In this document: one piece after another, positions 29,439-38,163 of the stretch
Layout of the letters: each line of letters begins with the position of its first letter
Numbering within the stretch: position 1 is the first letter of the stretch
From: Nocardia miyunensis NBRC 108239
GTDB lineage: Bacteria; Actinomycetota; Actinomycetes; Mycobacteriales; Mycobacteriaceae
Assembly (NCBI RefSeq): GCF_001613065.1
Contig: NZ_BDBQ01000044.1
Coordinates: 62,001-126,000, forward strand
DNA length: 64,000 bases
Reading direction: 5' to 3'
Notes under the pieces: generated by a model
Told to the model about the DNA's origin: nothing
The model's database searches: none
Seen by the model: the letters and a program-made list of their open reading frames with translations, nothing else
Program-made: the position numbers and the translations under genes

Positions 29439-29896
29439 CGTCGTCTCCTTGACGTGCACGCGGGTCCCGGGGATCCCGCAGCCTCATATCTGGCGTCGAG
29501 TGCACTGTCCGGTGGGACGTCCGCGGCGTTACCCGCGATGACGCCCCACACTGTCACTCATAGATTGTCTAACAATTTGTGACTAGAAACTAGCACGGGG
29601 AGATCTGCACCACAAGCATCCTGAGGTCATAGCCGATTATGGCGACAAGGTGAGCTACGAAACCTCTTGCGCATCGCAGTGTTGTATGACAATCTGCATG
29701 TGACCTGCAACATACCGGCATCCACACCGACGACATGCGGATGCCGCGCCAGCGGCGGCGGCGGACCTTGATGCCGCCATCCCCTTCCGGCGGACTCGAT
29801 CCCGAGCCGACCGTCTCGTCCGGCGACCGGATCGTCCGATCACCGCCCTCGAAGCCGATCTCGCGAAACGCAGGTAACCGAGAAAGAAAGTAGACA
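29439..29896. other. 458-bp divergent gap holding operator A
   Basis: This gap separates the importer 1 operon (minus) from the secreted-protein gene (plus). It holds the GntR-type palindrome at 29564-29576 and, nearer the plus-strand gene, an 8-bp stem CGGCATCC/GGATGCCG (29716-29723 and 29739-29746). No gene is seen. Confidence 0.4.
29564..29576. promoter_or_regulatory. GntR-type operator A, importer 1 operon
   Basis: ATTGTCTAACAAT is a 13-bp palindrome with 5-bp arms around CTA. On the minus strand it reads within TTGTTAGACAATCT, a 14-mer identical to that at operator D. It matches the TTGTnnnACAA form shared with four other sites around this island. Binding by the GntR protein at 30956-31666 is inferred. 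Confidence 0.6.
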
Positions 29897-30613
29897 ATGA
29901 TGAGGAAAATCGCTGCAGCATCGGTGCTGCTCGCGGCCGCATTGAGCATCCCGGCCGGAACCGCGAGCGCGACCCCGGCCGCTCCCGGCAACGGCGCGGT
30001 CGACTTCCAGGCGAGCACCACGAACAACACGAGCATCATCAAGACCGACGCCGGTTCGATGGACGTCGCGAACGGCGTCTTCGAGATCAAGTCCGCGACG
30101 GGCAAAGTGCTGGCCGGAACGCCGCTGAAGTTCCGGGTGGACGATTTCGAGTTCCCGATCGCGGCGAACATCGCCGGGCACACCGCGACCCTCACGCCGC
30201 AGTTCGACATGGCGCACGCGGTCTACAAGCCGGTGGCCCTGCCCTACCAGGACTCCGCGCCCTGGAAGACGCCGTACGACCGTGAGCAGGCGGCCTGGAA
30301 CCGCATGAAGGACACCATCACCGCCGGCGCCACCATCGGCACCCTGGTCGGCGGCCTGTCCGGTGGCGCGGTCGGTTGCGTGCTCGGCGGCATCGCGGGC
30401 GCCACCGTCGCGTCGGCGACCATCATCGGTATCTTCGGCGCGTTCGTCCCGGCTGCCGTGATCGGCTGCATGGGCGGCATCATCGCCGTCGGCGCGCTGG
30501 GCACCCTGGCGGGTCAGTTGCTGGTGACCGCCCCGGTCGTGGTCGCGGCCGTGGCACAGTACTTCACCACGATCAACGAGCCGTTCCACCCCTCGACCAC
30601 TCCGTCGAAGTAG
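29897..30613 (+). CDS. secreted protein with glycine-rich hydrophobic C-terminal region
   Basis: The 238-residue product has a clear Sec signal peptide (MMRKIAAASVLLAAALS, cleavage likely after TASA near residue 28). A beta-rich middle follows, and then from about residue 140 a Gly/Ala-rich hydrophobic stretch (IGTLVGGLSGGAVGCVLGG and following) with glycine-zipper spacing. It resembles a family of Nocardia secreted proteins of unknown function. A strong terminator follows. It does not appear to belong functionally to the surrounding island. Confidence 0.75.
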   Translation: MMRKIAAASVLLAAALSIPAGTASATPAAPGNGAVDFQASTTNNTSIIKTDAGSMDVANGVFEIKSATGKVLAGTPLKFRVDDFEFPIAANIAGHTATLTPQFDMAHAVYKPVALPYQDSAPWKTPYDREQAAWNRMKDTITAGATIGTLVGGLSGGAVGCVLGGIAGATVASATIIGIFGAFVPAAVIGCMGGIIAVGALGTLAGQLLVTAPVVVAAVAQYFTTINEPFHPSTTPSK

Positions 30614-30653
30614 ATCGGTTGTCCTGGACCGTATTTCGCTGACCCAGCAGCGA

Positions 30654-30684
30654 CGGCCCGCCCGGTTCCGCACCGGGCGGGCCG
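30654..30684 (+). terminator. strong hairpin terminator after the secreted-protein gene
   Basis: CGGCCCGCCCGGT (30654-30666) and ACCGGGCGGGCCG (30672-30684) form a perfect 13-bp stem with a 5-base loop, 41 bp after the stop codon. There is no U-tract. From here to 30955 I see no gene. Confidence 0.75.
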
Positions 30685-30955
30685 CGCCGTCCCCGGACCA
30701 CGACACAGCGCCGACGCCGTGTCAGCCGTTCGCGGATAAGAGCATCGACTCGACTAGCGATGAGATCCGTTGGCGCACGACACCGATGATCGATCCGCGG
30801 CCTGGCGGCGAACAGCGAACCCGGTCGCGGTCGCCCTGCTCGTCGGCATCGCCGGACCTTCGCCCGCACCCGGGTGGCGATCCGCCACTTCGCCGATATC
30901 GAGCAGAAGCGTTCCGCGCCAACGGATTATGCCGCACCGTCCGAACGGCGGCGGC

Positions 30956-31666
30956 CTAGCAGTTGTCGGCGTGCGACGATGCGGACAGGTCCGACGCGGC
31001 GAAATTCAGCTGCAACGCGTGCCGGACCGCCGACAGATGGTGTCGCATCGCCGCCGCGGCGGCCTCCGGATTATGGGTGACGATCGCGGCGAGGATCGCC
31101 TCGTGCTCCTTGACGGACTCGAGCCGCGGATTGCTGCGCTCGGCATTGCTGTACTGACGCAGGACCAGTGGATACAGCAGGCTGTCGACGAACCTGGTCA
31201 GGGTGGACTGCCGTGCGGTCTCCCGGATCTGCTCGTGGAACCTGTGATTGAGCCGCACGTATTCGTCACGCCCGCCGGGCTTCTGGTGGTCCCACATGCG
31301 CCGGCAGGTCTCGGTCATCGCCGCGAGGTCCTCCTCGGTGGCGCGTTCGGCGGCCTTGGCCGCCAGGGCCGCCTCGAGCACCGCGCGGGTCTCCAGAATC
31401 TCGACGGCCTCGTCCACGGTGAACGAGCGGGTCCGGGCGCCGCGGTTCACCTCGGTGGTGACGTACCCTTCCTGTGCCAGGCGCGCGAGCACCGACCGGA
31501 CCGTCCCGCGCGAGACGCTGAGCTGCGTGGTGAGCTCGGATTCGGTGAGGCGGGAATCCGGCGCGTAGTGGCCGGACAGGATCAGCGTGCGGAGGTCGTT
31601 GTACGCCTGCGCGGTCCGGTTGGCGACCGAATCGGCGCCGACCTCGTTACCCACGGATACCACCAT
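30956..31666 (-). CDS. GntR family regulator, FCD (FadR-like) subfamily
   Basis: The 236-residue product has an N-terminal winged helix (TESELTTQLSVSRGTVRSVLARLAQEGYV, residues ~40-68) and a C-terminal FCD domain with the metal/acid-binding His-rich pattern (ETRAVLEAALA, LNHRFHEQI, VKEHEAILAAI). FCD regulators usually respond to small carboxylic acids and repress catabolic genes. ATG 31666 is chosen because GGGAGGG lies before it; starting at 31759 would place operator B inside the coding region. Five TTGTnnnACAA sites around the island, two of them before this gene, suggest it autoregulates and controls the island. Confidence 0.85.
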   Translation of the reverse strand: MVVSVGNEVGADSVANRTAQAYNDLRTLILSGHYAPDSRLTESELTTQLSVSRGTVRSVLARLAQEGYVTTEVNRGARTRSFTVDEAVEILETRAVLEAALAAKAAERATEEDLAAMTETCRRMWDHQKPGGRDEYVRLNHRFHEQIRETARQSTLTRFVDSLLYPLVLRQYSNAERSNPRLESVKEHEAILAAIVTHNPEAAAAAMRHHLSAVRHALQLNFAASDLSASSHADNC

Positions 31667-31711
31667 GGCGTAATACCCTCCCGCGATTCGGGGACAACGC
31701 CACAATGCCAT

Positions 31712-31724
31712 GTTGTTCAACAAC
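31712..31724. promoter_or_regulatory. GntR-type operator B, gntR gene
   Basis: GTTGTTCAACAAC is a perfect 13-bp palindrome 46 bp upstream of the regulator's ATG. It fits an autoregulatory site. Confidence 0.6.
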
Positions 31725-31796
31725 ACTGGAGCGTTGCCCGGTGATTGCTCAGTCATCATCCTGCATGGATTGAACCAGCCGGATACTAGTGTTCAG

Positions 31797-31811
31797 TATT
31801 GTTGCACAATA
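31797..31811. promoter_or_regulatory. GntR-type operator C, distal to gntR
   Basis: TATTGTTGCACAATA is a 15-bp palindrome with 6-bp arms around TGC, 73 bp beyond operator B. It may cooperate with operator B in loop or tandem binding, or control a promoter reading away from the terminator at 31833. Confidence 0.55.
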
Positions 31812-31832
31812 TGTCTGTTTTGCGCGAACGCA

Positions 31833-31876
31833 GCAGGCGATCGGGTCCCCGGTGTCCCGGGCACCCGATCGCCTGC
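31833..31876 (-). terminator. hairpin terminator of the importer 2 operon
   Basis: GCAGGCGATCGGGT (31833-31846) and ACCCGATCGCCTGC (31863-31876) form a perfect 14-bp stem around a 16-base GC-rich loop, 8 bp after the stop codon of the minus-strand binding-protein gene. It separates that operon from the GntR promoter region. No U-tract follows. Confidence 0.75.
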
Positions 31877-31884
31877 GTGCGAGC

Positions 31885-32910
31885 TTATTTCTTCAGCAGG
31901 GCCAGCGCGTCGGCACGCACCGACAGATCGGTGTAGCTGTCGTAGGCGAGCACCTTCGTCTGAGTACCGCTGGCAATGTTCTGTCGCTGGATGAATTCCG
32001 CCTTCTTCTCGGGGAAGTCGAGGGTGGGCGAATAGCAGCCGTTCTGGTTGATGAACTGCCATTCCTGTTCACCCTCGGCCGCGGAACCCCCCGCGCCCAC
32101 GTATGCCTTCACATACGGGTCCTTGGACTCGGGGGTTCCCAGGTAGGCGAACAGCTGCGCATAGCCCGCCAGCACCTTCACCAGCGCGCCGCGTTTCTTG
32201 GAGATCGCCTGGGTCGAGGCCACCGCCGCGTTGTTCATCCACAGCGGAAGTTCCTCGTTCACCGTAGCGATCATCCGGGCGCCCTGCTTCTTCGCGAGCA
32301 CCTCGTTGCCGACCTGCCCGTAACCGCAGTCGACCTGTCCGGCCAGGGCCGCCTTCAGCGAATCGGCACTACTGCCGACATTGCGGAAGGTGGCGCCGTC
32401 CTTGGAAATCCCGTATTTCGCGAACAGCGCGGCGAATACGGCGTACAGCTCCGCCCCGACCGCACCGACGCCCAGCGACTTGCCGCCGAGGTCGCGCACG
32501 GAGGTGATCTGCGGATCCTTGCTGAACAGCGCGCTGGTGGACACGACCTGCGTGCCGCCGACGACCTTGAGCCGCATCCCCTTCTCGATCCCGGGGAGTA
32601 TGCCGATCAGCCCGCTGGTCATGGTTAGGTCGGACGACCCCGACGCGACCGCGGCGAGAACCTGATTGCCGGCGCTGACGTTGGAGATCTTCGTCTTCAC
32701 GCCTAGCTTGTCGAAATACTTTCCGTCAGTGAGCAATTGGTTCAACGCGACGGCCGCGGTGGCGGAGGTGTTGATGATCGAGATCGTGTTGGGATCGCTA
32801 CCGCAGGCGGCCAGGAGCCCCGCCGCGCCCACCCCGGCGGTGAGACCGAGAAAGCCGCGACGCGACAGGCGTCCGAGCGGACGCTGGACATGCGTCGTTG
32901 CATGGTTCAT
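31885..32910 (-). CDS. Tat-exported lipoprotein substrate-binding protein, importer 2
   Basis: The 341-residue product has a twin-arginine signal (RRGFLGLTAG at residues ~17-26) followed by a lipobox ending LLAACG. The mature part is of the NMT1/SsuA binding-protein type (ALNQLLTDGKYFDKLGVKTK, DLGGKSLGVGAVGAE). A Tat signal on a binding protein suggests it folds before export. It is the last gene of the second importer operon, after the amidohydrolase. The ligand is unknown. Confidence 0.85.
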   Translation of the reverse strand: MNHATTHVQRPLGRLSRRGFLGLTAGVGAAGLLAACGSDPNTISIINTSATAAVALNQLLTDGKYFDKLGVKTKISNVSAGNQVLAAVASGSSDLTMTSGLIGILPGIEKGMRLKVVGGTQVVSTSALFSKDPQITSVRDLGGKSLGVGAVGAELYAVFAALFAKYGISKDGATFRNVGSSADSLKAALAGQVDCGYGQVGNEVLAKKQGARMIATVNEELPLWMNNAAVASTQAISKKRGALVKVLAGYAQLFAYLGTPESKDPYVKAYVGAGGSAAEGEQEWQFINQNGCYSPTLDFPEKKAEFIQRQNIASGTQTKVLAYDSYTDLSVRADALALLKK

Positions 32911-32949
32911 TACTGCTGTCTCCGAGTCCAGGTGAGAAGGGGGCCAGAA

Positions 32950-33807
32950 CTAGCCGGCGAACTGGGGATAGATCCGGGCCGCCGTGCCGCCGAGAATGTC
33001 GGCACGCTGCTCGGGGGCGAGTTCGGCGAGAGCGCCCTCGACGAAGGCGCGCAGATCCGCGAGCGAACCCTCGGACGCGGGGAAGTTCGAACCCCAGGAG
33101 ATCCGATCGGAACCGAATCCCTCGACCAGGCGGGCGATCAGCTTGGCCGGATCACCGTCGGGCTCGGCCGCGGCCCGGCGGATCGTGATCGGGGTGATCT
33201 TCAGGAAGACGTTCGGGAATTCGGTGAGCTCGAACAACTCGCTCAGGCCCGAATACGGCGGTCCGCCGGCAAGATTCGGCCGGGCGCCGTGATCCAGCGC
33301 GACGACAAGTCCGGGATGGCGACGCAGGACCGACGCCAGAACCGGTGCGTGCTTGGAGTGCATCTGAATGCACACCGGGATCCGGTCCGCCTCCAGGCGC
33401 GACCAGGCCGGTTCCAGCCGGGGATCGTCCAGGCTCGCCGCATTTTTGACGGCCGTCGTGCCGTCGGCCGCCCGCACCCGGACCCCGGCGAAGCCCCGCT
33501 CGCCGATCCAGTGGTCGATCCGTTCCAGCGCGTCATCGGCGACCAGGTCGATCGAACCGACGCCGATCAGCCGGTCCCGGTGATCGCCCAGCGAGTCGGC
33601 GACGTAGCTGTTGTCGAATCCGTACATCGTCGCCGCCTGCACGACGGCCGCCTTCTCGATCCCGGCCTCGTCGAGCGACCGCAGCAACTGCTCGAGCGTG
33701 ACGGGGCGCTCCGAAGACCAGGTCGATTGGTGGCCGCCGAGCGGACGGGACGGATAGCGCTCGGTGTCCGGGGAAATGATGTGCGTGTGCAGATCGAAGA
33801 GTGTCAT
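32950..33807 (-). CDS. amidohydrolase-superfamily hydrolase (LigI-like), copy 1
   Basis: The 285-residue product starts MTLFDLHTHIISPDTERYP, where HTH gives the first metal or substrate ligands of the TIM-barrel amidohydrolase group, and ends with the ISWGSNFPASEGSLADL motif with the catalytic-Asp region changed to SN. It is closest in style to 2-pyrone-4,6-dicarboxylate lactonase (LigI), which hydrolyses a lactone without metal. It is clearly paralogous to the protein at 42009-42866 (HIISxDTxRYxxxPLGG in both). ATG 33807 is chosen since it follows the permease stop by 17 bp. Confidence 0.75.
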   Translation of the reverse strand: MTLFDLHTHIISPDTERYPSRPLGGHQSTWSSERPVTLEQLLRSLDEAGIEKAAVVQAATMYGFDNSYVADSLGDHRDRLIGVGSIDLVADDALERIDHWIGERGFAGVRVRAADGTTAVKNAASLDDPRLEPAWSRLEADRIPVCIQMHSKHAPVLASVLRRHPGLVVALDHGARPNLAGGPPYSGLSELFELTEFPNVFLKITPITIRRAAAEPDGDPAKLIARLVEGFGSDRISWGSNFPASEGSLADLRAFVEGALAELAPEQRADILGGTAARIYPQFAG

Positions 33808-33823
33808 TTCGTCCTTACTTCGT

Positions 33824-34684
33824 TCAGTCGCGCCACGGCGCGGCGATCTTCTCCAGCCAGCGAGCCAGACCGGTGAGCAGGACACCGATCAGCATCAGGG
33901 TCAGCACCGGGACCAGCATGGAATCGGTCTGATAGGCCGCGCCGTAGGTCTGGATCCGCCCGCCGAGTCCGGAGATACCGGTGAAGAATTCGGCGGCGAC
34001 CGTACCGATCAGCGCACGGCCGATCGAGATGCGCAGGCCGGTCATGATGAACGGCACCGAACTGGGCAGGATGATCTTGCGGAAGACCTGCCCCTCCGAG
34101 GCCATGTACGCCCGGCTGACGTCGAGCACGTGCTGATCGACCTCGTGCACGCCCGCGGCGGTGTTGAACAGCATCGAGAACACGGTCAGCATGAACACCA
34201 CGACGACCTTGGACTCGACCCCGAGGCCGAACCACACGATCACCAGCGGGATGATCGCCAGCAGCGGCGTCGCGTTGAGCGCGCTCATGATCCACTCGAC
34301 CGACGACGCGACCAGCGCGTATCGCCCGATGATCAGACCGCCGAGGACGCCGACGACCACACCCAGCACCAGCCCCATGGCCAGAATCTCGAAACTCTGC
34401 CCGATGGCGGTGAACAGCGTCGCGGAGGTGACCTGATCCCAGGCCGCCGCGGCGACGGCCGTCGGGTAGGAGGTGAACAGCGGGTTGGCCTGCCCGATGA
34501 TCTGCCAGCTGATCAGCAGTACCGCGGCCACGGCCAGCCGCAGCGCCCACACCAGGCCCAGCCGACGCAGGCGTGCCTGACGCTGCTGCTGGGCCCACTC
34601 GCGTTCCTCCGCGGTGGGCTCGTCCGACGCCTGGGATCCCTGTGCTTTCGCGGATCCGCGAACCACACTTTGAATCGTCGTCAT
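33824..34684 (-). CDS. ABC importer permease, importer 2
   Basis: The 286-residue product has a charged N-terminus of ~45 residues, about six membrane segments and the permease loop (EVDQHVLDVSRAYMASEG, then IGTVAAEFFTGISGLGG). Its ATG overlaps the stop of the ATPase gene (ATGA at 34681-34684). It should form importer 2 with the ATPase and the Tat lipoprotein of the same operon. Confidence 0.85.
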   Translation of the reverse strand: MTTIQSVVRGSAKAQGSQASDEPTAEEREWAQQQRQARLRRLGLVWALRLAVAAVLLISWQIIGQANPLFTSYPTAVAAAAWDQVTSATLFTAIGQSFEILAMGLVLGVVVGVLGGLIIGRYALVASSVEWIMSALNATPLLAIIPLVIVWFGLGVESKVVVVFMLTVFSMLFNTAAGVHEVDQHVLDVSRAYMASEGQVFRKIILPSSVPFIMTGLRISIGRALIGTVAAEFFTGISGLGGRIQTYGAAYQTDSMLVPVLTLMLIGVLLTGLARWLEKIAAPWRD

Positions 34685-35499
34685 TGGTCGCCTCCAGCTC
34701 GGATTTCGTGAGCCACGATGTCGCGCGCGGTGAGGAATGCGGGATCGGACTTCACCTCGTCGACCGAACCGCGCGTGCCGAGGTTCACGTCGATGATCTT
34801 GTGCACGCGTCCGGGATGCGGCAGCAGCACCAGGATCCGGTTGCTGAGGTAGACCGCCTCGTCCAGATCGTGCGTGACGAACATGATCGTCTTGCGGGTG
34901 GTCGCCTGTAGTTGCAGCAGTTCGGCCTGCAACCCTTCGCGCGTCTGGGCGTCCAGCGCCGAGAACGGCTCGTCCATCAGCAGGATCTGCGGATCGACGG
35001 CCAGGGCCCGCGCGAGTCCCACACGCTGCTGCATACCGCCGGAGAGCTGCTTGGGGTAGTACCGCTCGTAATCCTTCAGGCCGACGAGCTCGAGCGCGGC
35101 GCGGGATCGCTCCAGGCTCACATCCTTGTCGGTCCGCTTGAGTTCCAGGCCGAACTGCACGTTGCGCAGCGTGGTGCGCCAGGGCAGCAGCGATGCCTGC
35201 TGGAAGACGATGGCCCGGTCGTGACCGGGTCCGCTGACGTCCCGGCCGTCGACCCGGATCGCGCCGGAGTCGGGTTCGAGCAGTCCGCCGATGATGCGCA
35301 GCAAGGTGGTCTTACCGCAGCCGCTCAGGCCGACGACCGAGACGATCTCTCCCTCGTTCATCTCGAAGGAGATGTTCTTCAGGACCTGGACGAACCTCGC
35401 GCGCTTGCGGTCGGCCATCGACCGGAAGCTGCGCGATACCCCGTCGACCGTCAGCTTGGCCGGTTTCACCGCCGACCGCGGCGCCGTCGCGGCCGTCAT
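34681..35499 (-). CDS. ABC importer ATPase, importer 2
   Basis: The 272-residue product has Walker A GLSGCGKTT near residue 57, signature LSGGMQQR, Walker B ILLMDEPFSALD and FVTHDLDEA. Both ends overlap neighbours by ATGA: the decarboxylase-like gene upstream and the permease downstream. It is therefore translated as one coupled unit with them. ATG 35499 is fixed by the overlap; a longer frame upstream is spurious. Confidence 0.9.
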   Translation of the reverse strand: MTAATAPRSAVKPAKLTVDGVSRSFRSMADRKRARFVQVLKNISFEMNEGEIVSVVGLSGCGKTTLLRIIGGLLEPDSGAIRVDGRDVSGPGHDRAIVFQQASLLPWRTTLRNVQFGLELKRTDKDVSLERSRAALELVGLKDYERYYPKQLSGGMQQRVGLARALAVDPQILLMDEPFSALDAQTREGLQAELLQLQATTRKTIMFVTHDLDEAVYLSNRILVLLPHPGRVHKIIDVNLGTRGSVDEVKSDPAFLTARDIVAHEIRAGGDQ

Positions 35500-36383
35500 C
35501 GGTCGCCCAGGTAGCGGTTGTAGTCGGCGAACAGGTCGTCGACGGTGGGCTTGTCGGTGATCAGATGCTGCTGGGCCGCATAGTCGATCGACAGCCGCAG
35601 CGCTTCGCGGATGCTGTCGGTCAGGCCGTGGCCGTAGCCGCGCGGGCCCGGCTCGGACTTCGCGGTCCACGCGTCGATCTCCGCGGCGAAGGTGTCCAGG
35701 ACACTCCGCACGGCTTCGGGGTCCTCGCGCAGGATCTCGGTGCGCACGGTCAGCAGGTGGTTGATCGGCACCGTGTCGTGCCGCTGGTACCAGGCCTGCT
35801 CGACCGTCTTGTAGTCCTCGATCAGCGGTTCGAGCGGGGCGTCGGCGGGCACCGCCTTCGGGCCCATCACGACCGCGGTGATGTCGCCCGAGCGGGCCAG
35901 ATCGACCAGCGAGCCGGAGGTTCGTTCGACATTGGCCGGTTCGACGTATTCCGCGACGTGCGGTCCCTCGGTGGTGACCCAGGTGATGTCGTCGGGGTCG
36001 ACCCCGTAGTCCTCGGCCAGAACGCCGCGCACCCACATGCCGGTGGTCTGGGTGTAGGAGCGAACACCAACTCGCTTGCCCGCCAGATCCTTCGGGCTCT
36101 CGACCGGACCGCCGACCAACCGGACGATCGATCGGTGGTGGAAGTTCCCGTGCAGGGTCAGCGGCAGCAGGCTCAGTTCCTTACCGGCCTCGTGGGCCTG
36201 CAGATAGGTGGCCAGCGCCAGCTCGGAGAAGTCGTACTTCAGCTCCCGCACCATCGGGGCGAACGCCCTGTGGATGGGTTCGATCTCCGAGAAATCGACC
36301 TTGCGGTTCCCCGGTGCACGTTCGCCGGACTTCACCGGCGTCGTGTACGGGTAGTCGCGAACTGCGGCTGTGTAGGTCCTCAT
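35496..36383 (-). CDS. 4,5-dihydroxyphthalate decarboxylase-like protein, copy 2
   Basis: The 295-residue product lacks a signal peptide and carries the Pht5 signature KRVGVRSYTQTTGMWVRG and YGVDPDDITWVTTEGPHVAEY, closely matching copies 1 and 3. As first gene of the importer 2 operon it may decarboxylate the imported compound at once, or act as a soluble binding protein of the same fold. GGGAGG lies 10 bases before ATG 36383. Operator D lies 140 bp upstream. Confidence 0.75.
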   Translation of the reverse strand: MRTYTAAVRDYPYTTPVKSGERAPGNRKVDFSEIEPIHRAFAPMVRELKYDFSELALATYLQAHEAGKELSLLPLTLHGNFHHRSIVRLVGGPVESPKDLAGKRVGVRSYTQTTGMWVRGVLAEDYGVDPDDITWVTTEGPHVAEYVEPANVERTSGSLVDLARSGDITAVVMGPKAVPADAPLEPLIEDYKTVEQAWYQRHDTVPINHLLTVRTEILREDPEAVRSVLDTFAAEIDAWTAKSEPGPRGYGHGLTDSIREALRLSIDYAAQQHLITDKPTVDDLFADYNRYLGDR

Positions 36384-36522
36384 TGTCCACCAACCTCCCA
36401 GTGCGTTTTCGTGCTCGGCCCGGCCGTCGTCCGTGATCGCGCCGCGCGGGGTGACCGCTCGGACGTGACGTTCTGATTCGATTCGAAAGGCGGGCGAGGT
36501 CGAACCGTCGCTCTCAACGCAG

Positions 36523-36535
36523 ATTGTCTAACAAG
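36523..36535. promoter_or_regulatory. GntR-type operator D, importer 2 operon
   Basis: ATTGTCTAACAAG matches operator A at 12 of 13 bases; on the minus strand the 14-mer TTGTTAGACAATCT is identical in both. It lies in the divergent gap between the importer 2 operon and the plus-strand catabolic operon. Confidence 0.6.
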
Positions 36536-36619
36536 ATGTGAGATCAAGCTAACATCGTCCCAGCATTACGGCAAGTATCTTGCCCGTGCTGAGTTCACAC
36601 TGATAACGTGCTGAAGAAA

Positions 36620-36632
36620 GTTGTTAAACAAT
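36620..36632. promoter_or_regulatory. GntR-type operator E, plus-strand catabolic operon
   Basis: GTTGTTAAACAAT keeps the TTGTnnnACAA core. It lies 97 bp before the first gene of the plus-strand operon and 84 bp (start to start 97) from operator D, so one regulator could control both divergent operons. Confidence 0.6.
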
Positions 36633-36728
36633 CCACGCGATTGCGGGTGCTCCCTCCCCCAGTCGCGGAAGGCGTCCCGCAGCCGAGCACCCGTCCGACG
36701 CCGCACGAGCCAAGCGAGGTCCATTGCG

Positions 36729-37292
36729 TTGATCACCATCAAAGAAGACATAGACGTTCCCGTCCCGCCCGATCGCGCCTGGGAGGTGATCTCGGACCCC
36801 CCACAGGTCGTCGGCTGCATCCGCGGCGCGGAACTCGGGGAATCCCATGAGGATGGTTCGTTCGACGGCGCCATGGTGGTCAAATTCGGCGCGGTGCGAG
36901 TGAAGTTCGGCGCACGCATCACACTCGATCTCGACGCCGAGACGCAGGAGGGACACCTGACGGCCCGGGGTAACGACGGGCAGGGCGCCACGCGGTACAA
37001 GGCCAATGCCACCTTCGGCGTCGGCCAGGGGCCGACGGAGGGGACGTCCCGGGTCACCGTGCGCGGCGAGATCACCCTCACCGGCAAGCTCGTCCCGCTG
37101 ATCGAAGCGGGTGCGGGAGCGGTCATCTCCCGCATGACGAAGGACTTCGCCGACCAACTCGTCCTGCGCTGTGCGGGCGAGGAGGCCGTGGCCGCCGCCG
37201 CGCCGGCCCGCCGATCCTTCTGGGCGCGCCTGGGCGACTGGTGGCGACGGATCACTCAGAAGCAGCAGACCCGGCAGGAGGTCGCCCGATGA
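36729..37292 (+). CDS. CoxG-like SRPBCC protein
   Basis: The 187-residue product belongs to the CoxG (carbon monoxide dehydrogenase subunit G) family within the SRPBCC ligand-binding fold: DIDVPVPPDRAWEVISDPPQ at the start and RVTVRGEITLTGKLVPLIEAG later. CoxG proteins often accompany molybdenum hydroxylases, but none is here, so a ligand-carrier role is a guess. TTG at 36729, 10 bases after GAGG, fits best; an ATG at 36621 in frame would overlap operator E. It is first in an operon and overlaps the aldolase gene by ATGA. Confidence 0.65.
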   Translation: MITIKEDIDVPVPPDRAWEVISDPPQVVGCIRGAELGESHEDGSFDGAMVVKFGAVRVKFGARITLDLDAETQEGHLTARGNDGQGATRYKANATFGVGQGPTEGTSRVTVRGEITLTGKLVPLIEAGAGAVISRMTKDFADQLVLRCAGEEAVAAAAPARRSFWARLGDWWRRITQKQQTRQEVAR

Positions 37293-38143
37293 CGAGGCTG
37301 AACAGTGTGATCGGCGCGCTGGAATCGGGCGGGCACGCCTTCGCGGCGTTCGCCCCGCCCGAGCCCGCCGCCGCACTCGACTTCGCGACCAGCGACTACG
37401 ACGGCCTGGTGTTCGAGTCGGAGCACAAGCCTTGGGACGCAACGACTTTGCGGGACACCCTGCAATATCTGCTGAACCGCCGGCGGATCTTCGAGGCCGA
37501 GACGCTCGCCCCCTCCCCGACCCCGCTGGTGCGGGTTCCGGTCAACGGCGCGGAATTCGGTCAGTGGCACGCGAAGCAGGCCCTGGACCTCGGCGCATAC
37601 GGCATCGTGTGGCCGCACATCTCCACGGTCGAACAGGCGCGCAACGCCGTGGCCGCGTGCCGGTATCCGCGACTGCCCGAGGCCGAACGCTTCGATCCGC
37701 CGGGTCTGCGCGGTGACGCCCCTGCCGCCGCCGCCCGCTACTGGGGTATCTCCAACACCGAGTACTACGCCAAAGCCGATGTGTGGCCGCTGGATCCGGA
37801 CGGCGAGATCCTCGCCGTCATCCAGATCGAGGATCAGCTCGGCATCGAGAATCTCCCGGACATCCTCGAGCAGGTACCCGGCATCGGCCTGATCCTGATC
37901 GGCGAGGGCGACCTCAGCCAGGAACTGGGCATTCCGCGCCAGCTCGACCATCCGCTGCTGAACGCGGCCAGGCAGCGGATCGTGCGGATCTGCGACGACC
38001 ACGGCGTCGTCGTCGGACACCCGCACGTCACCGCGGCCAACGTCGAGCAGGTGCTCGACCAGGGTTACCGCTTCCTGATGTCCGCGCCGGTGCGCAGCTA
38101 CCCCGGCCTCGAGCTCGGCCGCAAACTCACCGGCCGCTCCTGA
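37289..38143 (+). CDS. HpcH/HpaI family aldolase
   Basis: The 284-residue product has the class II aldolase barrel: YDGLVFESEHKPWD near the N-terminus (the metal/phosphate region), ALDLGAYGIVWPHIST, and VIQIEDQLGIENL with the metal-ligand Glu. Members cleave 4-hydroxy-2-oxo acids to pyruvate or oxaloacetate plus an aldehyde or keto acid. With the LigJ-like hydratase next to it, the natural substrate would be a 4-hydroxy-4-carboxy-2-oxoadipate-like compound (LigK step). This pairing is inferred. The ATG overlaps the coxG-like stop. Confidence 0.75.
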   Translation: MTRLNSVIGALESGGHAFAAFAPPEPAAALDFATSDYDGLVFESEHKPWDATTLRDTLQYLLNRRRIFEAETLAPSPTPLVRVPVNGAEFGQWHAKQALDLGAYGIVWPHISTVEQARNAVAACRYPRLPEAERFDPPGLRGDAPAAAARYWGISNTEYYAKADVWPLDPDGEILAVIQIEDQLGIENLPDILEQVPGIGLILIGEGDLSQELGIPRQLDHPLLNAARQRIVRICDDHGVVVGHPHVTAANVEQVLDQGYRFLMSAPVRSYPGLELGRKLTGRS

Positions 38144-38163
38144 TCAGCACATTTGGAGAATTC

